Shown here one piece after another: positions 6,011 through 10,555 of a stretch of DNA of 10,555 bases. This stretch comes from Chitinophagales bacterium. Lineage in GTDB: Bacteria > Bacteroidota > Bacteroidia > Chitinophagales > JAHDHT01. Within the stretch, counting starts at the first letter, position 1, and each line of letters begins with the position of its first letter. The translations under genes were made by a program, and so were the position numbers. Under the pieces are notes generated by a model, which was not told where the DNA came from, made no database searches, and saw only the letters and a program-made list of their open reading frames with translations. The DNA is taken from assembly GCA_020631175.1 (NCBI GenBank), contig JAHDHT010000028.1, positions 15,884 to 26,438 on the forward strand. The letters are read 5' to 3'.

Positions 6011-6724
6011 ATGATTCAAATAATTCAGAAAACATTGCTGGTTTTCCTTTGTTGCGCTTTGGCGTTTCAATTGGATTCTGCAAATAACGACGGCGGAGGT
6101 AATGATGCTTCTTACGATTTACAATTAGCAAACAAACAGTTATTAAGTCCTTTCGACATCAATACAAAAGCCTTTCATCTTATCAGCAAAGGATGGCATT
6201 ATTTATCATCGAAAAATCAACTCTCCCAAAAACCGGTTGTAACTTTAATTGATTTCACCCGACCTTCTGTAGAAAAAAGATTATGGGTTATTGATCTGGA
6301 AAAATTAGAAATTTTGCATCACGATTATTGTGCCCACGGTAAAAATACCGGAACGCAATTCGCTAAAGATTTTTCAAATGTTTCCGGCTCTTATCAAAGC
6401 AGTTTAGGTTTTTATAAAACAGCTGAAATCTATCAGGGAAAACATGGCACATCGCTTCGTTTGGATGGATTAGATAAAGGTATTAATTGCAAAGCAAGAG
6501 ATCGTGCAATTGTAATGCACGGTGCGGATTACGTGAGTGAAGATTTTATTGCAAAACATGGTCGCTTAGGCCGCAGTTTTGGATGCCCTTCTGTAACTTA
6601 TGATCAGCATGAGAATATTATCAATGAAATTGCCGGAAATACTTTATTATTTATTTATGCCGGTGATGAAGATTATTTAAATGAAAGCACAGTGCTCGAA
6701 GCGATAAATGATGATAATATTTAA
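6011..6724 (+). CDS. Secreted murein L,D-transpeptidase catalytic-domain protein (YkuD_2 type)
   Basis: Likely forms or remodels cross-links in peptidoglycan in the periplasm, using a catalytic cysteine. An N-terminal hydrophobic segment (about 4-20) acts as signal peptide. The catalytic domain (about 75-217) has the family pattern: SSLGFYKT (130-137), YQGKHGTSLRLDGL (141-154), IVMHGADY (167-174) with H170, and the active-site motif RSFGCPSV (188-195) with C192. The match is to the YkuD_2 branch (PF13645) common in Bacteroidota rather than classical YkuD. The length of 237 residues is normal for this branch, and no peptidoglycan-binding domain is fused. The start ATG at 6011 directly follows an in-frame TAA, so no longer form is possible. 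The stop overlaps the convergent thioesterase gene by 4 bases. Cross-linking activity is inferred from the family; many YkuD_2 members are uncharacterised. Confidence 0.9.
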   Translation: MIQIIQKTLLVFLCCALAFQLDSANNDGGGNDASYDLQLANKQLLSPFDINTKAFHLISKGWHYLSSKNQLSQKPVVTLIDFTRPSVEKRLWVIDLEKLEILHHDYCAHGKNTGTQFAKDFSNVSGSYQSSLGFYKTAEIYQGKHGTSLRLDGLDKGINCKARDRAIVMHGADYVSEDFIAKHGRLGRSFGCPSVTYDQHENIINEIAGNTLLFIYAGDEDYLNESTVLEAINDDNI

Positions 6725-7170
6725 ATAGGCACTTTACGATCTGTTAGGCCCATATTAGAACTTGCAATCGCTATTATCTTATCATCCGATTCTCTTTTAA
6801 CCGTTCCTTCGCAATACAAAACTTTAGTTCCGTTTCTTACTACTTTAGCTTCGCATAACAAAACATCTCCTAATTGAGCCGCATTTAAATAATTAGTATT
6901 TAAATTAATAGTAGCGTACAAAAATTCTTTATTTAAAGAATATACTGCGGCACCAATGATCTCATCCAGTATGCAGGCCGTTACACCACCATGTAGAGTC
7001 TTTCCGGGATTTAAAAAATCATCTTCTACAATTATTTTATAAACCACACGACCTTCTTCCACTTCAGTTAACTCCGGTCTCAACCATGCTACCACTTTAG
7101 AAATCGGATTGCCTTCACCCATACGAAAGCCAATCGCCATGCGCATGAAATCTACCTTCGGATTGCTCAT
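6721..7170 (-). CDS. PaaI-family (hotdog) acyl-CoA thioesterase
   Basis: A single-domain hotdog-fold protein of 149 residues, expected to be a cytoplasmic homotetramer or dimer hydrolysing acyl-CoA or aryl-CoA thioesters. The signature is NPGKTLHGGVTACILDE (54-70), with the HGG turn (60-62) at the start of the hot-dog helix and D69/E70 near the likely active site. The strand TINLNTNYLNAA (87-98) and the closing strands fit the 4HBT superfamily. The substrate cannot be told from sequence. Its ATG overlaps the prfC stop in an ATGA, so it is probably translated by ribosomes finishing prfC, and no separate promoter is needed. Its own stop overlaps that of the convergent L,D-transpeptidase, leaving no room for a terminator between them. 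Confidence 0.88.
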   Translation of the reverse strand: MSNPKVDFMRMAIGFRMGEGNPISKVVAWLRPELTEVEEGRVVYKIIVEDDFLNPGKTLHGGVTACILDEIIGAAVYSLNKEFLYATINLNTNYLNAAQLGDVLLCEAKVVRNGTKVLYCEGTVKRESDDKIIAIASSNMGLTDRKVPI

Positions 7171-8768
7171 ACTTCCTGTTGCAATTTAAATTCTGATGTA
7201 AAATGAAATTCAAGATCCGGATAATCATCTTTTGCTCGATCTAATAAATATTTAGACTCTGCCATAAATACAAAGTTGCCATCTTTATCAATGGCAATAT
7301 GTCCTTTCTTTCGATTAACGAAATCTTTGAGAACGGCCTCCTTATCGGTTGTAATCCAACAGGCTTTATAGTAACGAACCGGATCAAATCGTGCCGAAGC
7401 ACCGTATTCATTTTTCAAACGATACTGAATAACCTCAAACTGCAGCTCACCAACTGTTCCGATTATTTTAATACTTCCGGGTTGTTTAACAAATAATTGT
7501 GCAACGCCTTCATCGGTTAACTGTTTAACTCCCTTTTCCAATTGCTTGGTTTTCATCGGATCAAGATTAGTTATCTCTTTAAACAACTCCGGTGAAAAAC
7601 TTGGTATGCCCTGAAAAAGCATTTCTTCTCCTTCCGTTAAAGTATCTCCAATTTTGAAATTACCTGTATCATATAAACCAATAACATCTCCCGGAAAAGC
7701 TTCGTCCACCACATTTTTTGAACGCGCCAAAAAAGCATAAGGGTTACTGAATTTTATTTTTTTATCTAAGCGAACATGTTTAAAAAACTTATTTCGCTCA
7801 AAGGTGCCACTACAAACCCTTAAAAAGGCAATTCGATCTCTGTGTTTCGGATCGATATTAGCATGAATTTTAAAAATGAATCCGCTAAATTTATCTTCAC
7901 CCGATTCAACGGTACGGGTATCGGTTTCACGCGGACCGGGTACCGGAGCTATTTCCACGAATTTATTAAGCAGCTCTCTAACGCCGAAATTATTTAAGGC
8001 ACTTCCAAAAAAGACAGGTGCAATATTGGCATCCAGATATTCCTGATGATCTAAAGGGTCATATACGCCTTCAATCATTTCTACATCTTCTCTTAATTGA
8101 TCAGCATCACGTTCACCAACCAAATCATCTAACGCAGAATCACTTAGATCTTCAATTTGAATACTATCCTGATCATCTTTTTGAGAACCCGGTTCAAAGA
8201 GATTAATATTTTTCTCCGTTAAATTATAAACGCCTTTAAATTCTGCACCGATATTGATCGGCCAGGTCATAGGCCGAACGTTAATATTCAATTTAGCTTC
8301 AATTTCATCGAGCAAGTCAAATCCATCCTGACCTTCCCGATCCATTTTATTGATAAAAATGATCACAGGTGTATCCCGCATACGACAAACTTCCATTAGC
8401 TTCTCCGTTTGCATTTCAACCCCTTTCACACAATCGATCACAAGAATAACACTATCGACAGCCGTTAAGGTTCTGTAGGTATCTTCAGCAAAATCTTTGT
8501 GACCCGGCGTATCCAACAGGTTCACAATCTTATTGCGATATTCGAATGACATTACCGAAGTAGCCACCGAAATACCTCTTTGCCGCTCGATTTCCATGAA
8601 ATCTGAAGCAGCGGTTTTTTTGATTTTATTGGATTTTACCGCACCGGCAGTTTGAATCGCACCACCGAAAAGAAGTAGCTTTTCAGTAAGCGTTGTTTTA
8701 CCGGCATCGGGGTGGGAGATAATTGCAAATGTTCTCCTTTTATTAATCTCTTCCTTCAGATTAGCCAT
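7167..8768 (-). CDS. prfC: Peptide chain release factor 3 (RF3)
   Basis: A GTPase that removes RF1 and RF2 from the ribosome after peptide release in the cytoplasm. The G domain carries G1 SHPDAGKT (18-25), G2 RGIS (64-67), G3 DTPGH (86-90) and G4 NKMD (140-143). SHPDAGKT and EIERQRGIS distinguish RF3 from EF-G and other translational GTPases. Domain 2 (from about 290, with FSGFIFKI) and the C-terminal RF3 domain (about 390-520) are complete; 533 residues match the usual length (E. coli about 529). The start is ATG at 8766-8768, followed by MANLKEEINKRRTFAII, normal for the family. It is followed by the PaaI thioesterase with a 4-base overlap. There is no sign of truncation or transfer. Confidence 0.97.
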   Translation of the reverse strand: MANLKEEINKRRTFAIISHPDAGKTTLTEKLLLFGGAIQTAGAVKSNKIKKTAASDFMEIERQRGISVATSVMSFEYRNKIVNLLDTPGHKDFAEDTYRTLTAVDSVILVIDCVKGVEMQTEKLMEVCRMRDTPVIIFINKMDREGQDGFDLLDEIEAKLNINVRPMTWPINIGAEFKGVYNLTEKNINLFEPGSQKDDQDSIQIEDLSDSALDDLVGERDADQLREDVEMIEGVYDPLDHQEYLDANIAPVFFGSALNNFGVRELLNKFVEIAPVPGPRETDTRTVESGEDKFSGFIFKIHANIDPKHRDRIAFLRVCSGTFERNKFFKHVRLDKKIKFSNPYAFLARSKNVVDEAFPGDVIGLYDTGNFKIGDTLTEGEEMLFQGIPSFSPELFKEITNLDPMKTKQLEKGVKQLTDEGVAQLFVKQPGSIKIIGTVGELQFEVIQYRLKNEYGASARFDPVRYYKACWITTDKEAVLKDFVNRKKGHIAIDKDGNFVFMAESKYLLDRAKDDYPDLEFHFTSEFKLQQEV

Positions 8769-8823
8769 ATATGCTCAATTGAAGGCGCAAATTTACGGAT
8801 AATTAAGCGTCGATCACGCCGAA

Positions 8824-9744
8824 TTAAGACTTCTTTTTCATCTCTTTTTCAAGGTACTTTCCCATTTCTTCGAAAACTTCACCCAGATAAGTGTAATCTA
8901 TTTTCTTTTCAGATAAATCAGATATAGAATTTGTTAGATTGCTGGTCGTTTGCTGCAACTCACCGGTCATTTCAGCTCTTTGCTGCTGCACCTCACTCAT
9001 TATATTATCCCTTGTATTTTCCAGCTGAGATTTTGCCTCTTCTTTCGTTTTTTCGATCTCTACTTTCGCTTCTTTCTGTGCACCCACAATTGCCTTATGC
9101 GCTTCCTCACGGGTTTTCGCAATACCCTTATCCGTTTCATCCGAAATCCGTTTCATCTCTGTCTGCGACTCTTGAGCCACAGCTTCAATTCGCTCAGAAA
9201 TAGCCTTCTGAGTATCCGATAAATTTTGAGTGAAAGCACTTTGCGTTTCTTTTAGCTCTTTCGCCAAAGCAGATTTGGTCGTAGAAATGTTCTTAGCTAA
9301 CTCCGACTTCACATTTTCAAGTAAAGCATCCGATTCTTTTTTGCTTCCTGAAACCGTACTTTTCATTAAAGTACGCAAAGCCTGACCACTGTTTTTAATA
9401 TTATTACTCAGCTGTTCTTTTGTTGAAGAAAGCTCCGACTTTAAAGCCTGATTTTCCTTTTCCAGCTTCGTATTCAAATTCTGGTAATCCGAAACAATCT
9501 GATTCTTAAGCGTTTCCGTACTTTCAGTCAGCTTCGTAAGTACTTCTTTACGCGTAGATTCTGTGCCCGAACTCGATTTTTTATCCAGACTCTTAATCAG
9601 TTCTTCCAACTCAGCAAAACGCTTGTTGTACTCTTCAATTTGCTGACCAAAAATGATCTGCTTGATCGCATCTACCTGATTTAAGCTGGCAGCCGAAGGA
9701 GCTGGGTTCGCGGCTGCTGTCTTTTTAGATTTTTTATCTGCCAT
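8824..9744 (-). CDS. Long coiled-coil protein with 11-residue repeats
   Basis: A soluble, highly charged 306-residue protein with no signal peptide, no membrane segment, and no Cys or Trp. It starts with a Lys/Ala/Pro-rich tail (1-22) and a short conserved-looking helix, IIFGQQIEEYNKRFAELE (30-47). This recalls a head motif in other uncharacterised bacterial coiled-coil proteins (G[EQ]Q-x-x-EY-x-x-RF-x-x-LE); that recall is from memory. From about residue 140 to 283 the chain repeats every 11 residues, with hydrophobic residues at positions 3, 6 and 10 of each unit, for example KNISTTKSALA, KELKETQSAFT, QNLSDTQKAIS. Hendecad repeats give a straight or right-handed coiled coil, or a surface-binding amphipathic helix as in apolipoprotein and LEA-like proteins. 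The C-terminal YLGEVFEEMGKYLEKE (286-301) may be a capping helix. Function is unknown; a structural or membrane/granule-surface role is only a guess. The downstream prfC start is 55 bases away, so cotranscription is possible. Confidence 0.85.
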   Translation of the reverse strand: MADKKSKKTAAANPAPSAASLNQVDAIKQIIFGQQIEEYNKRFAELEELIKSLDKKSSSGTESTRKEVLTKLTESTETLKNQIVSDYQNLNTKLEKENQALKSELSSTKEQLSNNIKNSGQALRTLMKSTVSGSKKESDALLENVKSELAKNISTTKSALAKELKETQSAFTQNLSDTQKAISERIEAVAQESQTEMKRISDETDKGIAKTREEAHKAIVGAQKEAKVEIEKTKEEAKSQLENTRDNIMSEVQQQRAEMTGELQQTTSNLTNSISDLSEKKIDYTYLGEVFEEMGKYLEKEMKKKS

Positions 9745-9748
9745 ACTT

Positions 9749-9766
9749 TATAATTGCTCAATTATA
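9749..9766. promoter_or_regulatory. 18-bp palindrome directly before the coiled-coil gene's start codon
   Basis: TATAATTG (9749-9756), CT, then CAATTATA (9759-9766) form a perfect 8-bp inverted repeat only 4 bases upstream of the ATG at 9744. It may be an operator or a leader hairpin over the initiation region. It is AT-rich, so the RNA stem would be weak, which favours a protein-binding site or chance. TATATTTA, a possible -7 box, lies just upstream on the same strand (about 9774-9781). Confidence 0.4.
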
Positions 9767-9852
9767 CGATTGAATAAATATAAAGTTTTAAAATTTATAA
9801 TGAATTGTCAAGGTGTGGGGTAGAGAAATGTGGAAAAGTTTGAAACCCGTCT

Positions 9853-10347
9853 TTATTGACTGTTCCAACGTTTAAAATCCTCCATGGCACCGGCAATGCC
9901 ACCACCACTTAAATATTCAAATTCGCCATACTTGTTAATGATGAAAAAGGAAGGCAATTGCCGCACATTATAGTCAAGCTGAACGCTGCCCGAAAGATCC
10001 GCAATCAGATGCTCACCCGGAATATCATGCACATAAACCGCATCCCGCCATTTCTGCTCATCCTTATCTAAAGAAACATTCAATATTACAATGCCCTCAT
10101 CCATTAAATCTTCCCGCAAAGAACGCGAGTTATCAAAAATACGCTTACAAGGCCCGCAATAGCTTGCCCAAAAGCTGAGATACACCACCTTACCTTGATA
10201 AGCAGATAAACTAACATCCTGATTTTCAAGATTTTTCAACTTGAATTCAGGCGCTTTTTTAGGAGCTGCCGTAAAAGGAGTATTTGAAGTCAGCAAGAGC
10301 GGAAATGCCATTGCCAGAACGATAATTAGCGCTTTTGAAAAAGTCAT
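9853..10347 (-). CDS. TlpA-like periplasmic thioredoxin/thiol-disulfide oxidoreductase
   Basis: An exported thioredoxin-fold protein of 164 residues. The N-terminal hydrophobic segment (about 5-20) is a signal peptide or membrane anchor; there is no lipobox cysteine. The domain (about 32-160) begins with APEFKLKNLENQDVSLSAYQGK, typical of the AhpC-TSA/Redoxin/TlpA group. The active site is WASYCGPC (60-67), with C64 and C67, and the cis-proline is P132 in QLPSFFIINKYG. The CGPC centre, as in thioredoxin, suggests a reductant of periplasmic disulfides (for example for cytochrome c maturation or envelope proteins); the partner cannot be named. It is oriented like the coiled-coil gene downstream, but 108 bases separate them and nothing links their functions. 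The ATG at 10345-10347 is the only start that keeps the full signal segment; a nearby ATG at 10349-10351 is out of frame. Confidence 0.92.
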   Translation of the reverse strand: MTFSKALIIVLAMAFPLLLTSNTPFTAAPKKAPEFKLKNLENQDVSLSAYQGKVVYLSFWASYCGPCKRIFDNSRSLREDLMDEGIVILNVSLDKDEQKWRDAVYVHDIPGEHLIADLSGSVQLDYNVRQLPSFFIINKYGEFEYLSGGGIAGAMEDFKRWNSQ

Positions 10348-10555
10348 ACATAAATGTAACGCCTCAAAAGCTCAAAACGTGCCCGATTTATCCAACGACC
10401 TTCGATGAATGTCTATTTTTAGCGAATTAGCGGATGTTGATTTTTTGGGTGGCTACGCTTGCTATGTGTTAACAAAAAGAAATCTGTTGTATAAACACAA
10501 TTGTTTTTAGCCATAAGCAAACTCAATTAACGAATCGCTATCCGGCTTTCCGTTT
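10348..10555. other. Right-end region with no supportable gene
   Basis: Both strands lack a convincing reading frame over these 208 bp; plus-strand starts such as the one near 10405 stop after a few codons. The left end should contain the promoter of the TlpA-like gene (TACATTTA lies directly before its start on the minus strand, too close to serve as a -7 box for that ATG with a leader). An imperfect nested inverted repeat lies at about 10459-10520. Any gene beyond 10555 is outside the window. Confidence 0.5.

Noticed and set aside
8805..8819. Possible terminator between the coiled-coil gene and prfC (GCGT/ACGC)
   Set aside because: The stem is only 4 bp and no T-run follows on the minus strand. 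It is not strong enough to call, so read-through into prfC remains possible.
8931..9222. Two overlapping 90-codon plus-strand open frames opposite the coiled-coil gene
   Set aside because: They are shadows. The Lys/Glu/Ala-rich codons of the real gene rarely give stops on the opposite strand, and the translations are low-complexity Phe/Leu/Ser-rich.
10459..10520. Nested inverted repeat resembling an integron attC or mobile-element end
   Set aside because: The inner arms TGTGTT (10465-10470) and AACACA (10494-10499) are short, the outer arms pair only with a bulge, and 13 unpaired bases lie on one side. No GTTRRRY/RYYYAAC core pair is present, and there is no integrase or transposase in the window.

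Overview
The window reads as chromosomal DNA of an AT-rich member of the Bacteroidota. Supporting this: start codons mostly lack Shine-Dalgarno sequences, the PhoR-type kinase is short and has no periplasmic or PAS domain, and there is a YkuD_2-type L,D-transpeptidase, a TlpA-like thioredoxin and an intergenic element resembling a structured RNA common in Flavobacteria and relatives. The order or family cannot be fixed from this sequence alone. Nothing looks like a prophage, CRISPR array, integrase or intact insertion sequence.

Layout. Positions 19-4352 form a phosphate-handling block. A Na+/phosphate symporter fused to a PhoU domain runs leftward. Facing it across a 211-bp AT-rich divergent promoter region is a rightward operon of an ArsC/low-molecular-weight phosphatase-like protein, a PhoB-type response regulator (8-bp overlap) and a PhoR-type histidine kinase (GTG start, 9-bp gap). 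The shared region holds a 12-bp direct repeat and a perfect 7-bp inverted repeat just before the first start codon. The simplest model is a phosphate-starvation regulon in which PhoB-P controls the transporter and possibly its own operon.

Positions 4353-6010 hold a leftward gene for a secreted protein of unknown function with its own intrinsic terminator. Next come 578 bp without an intact gene. These contain what looks like a decayed reading frame (about 5480-5705), directly followed by a GC-richer, probably structured RNA-like element (about 5709-5845).

Positions 6011-10347 hold a rightward secreted L,D-transpeptidase. Convergent with it is a leftward pair, peptide chain release factor 3 (prfC) and a PaaI-type thioesterase, joined by an ATGA overlap. 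Further right, also leftward, are a coiled-coil protein with a long, unbroken 11-residue repeat and a TlpA-like periplasmic thioredoxin. The last 208 bp contain no gene I can support.

Most of this is ordinary housekeeping content. The items most worth a second look are the RNA-like element with a possible compensatory base change, the pseudogene beside it, the operator-like repeats in the pho divergent promoter, and the hendecad-repeat protein with a palindrome at its start codon.
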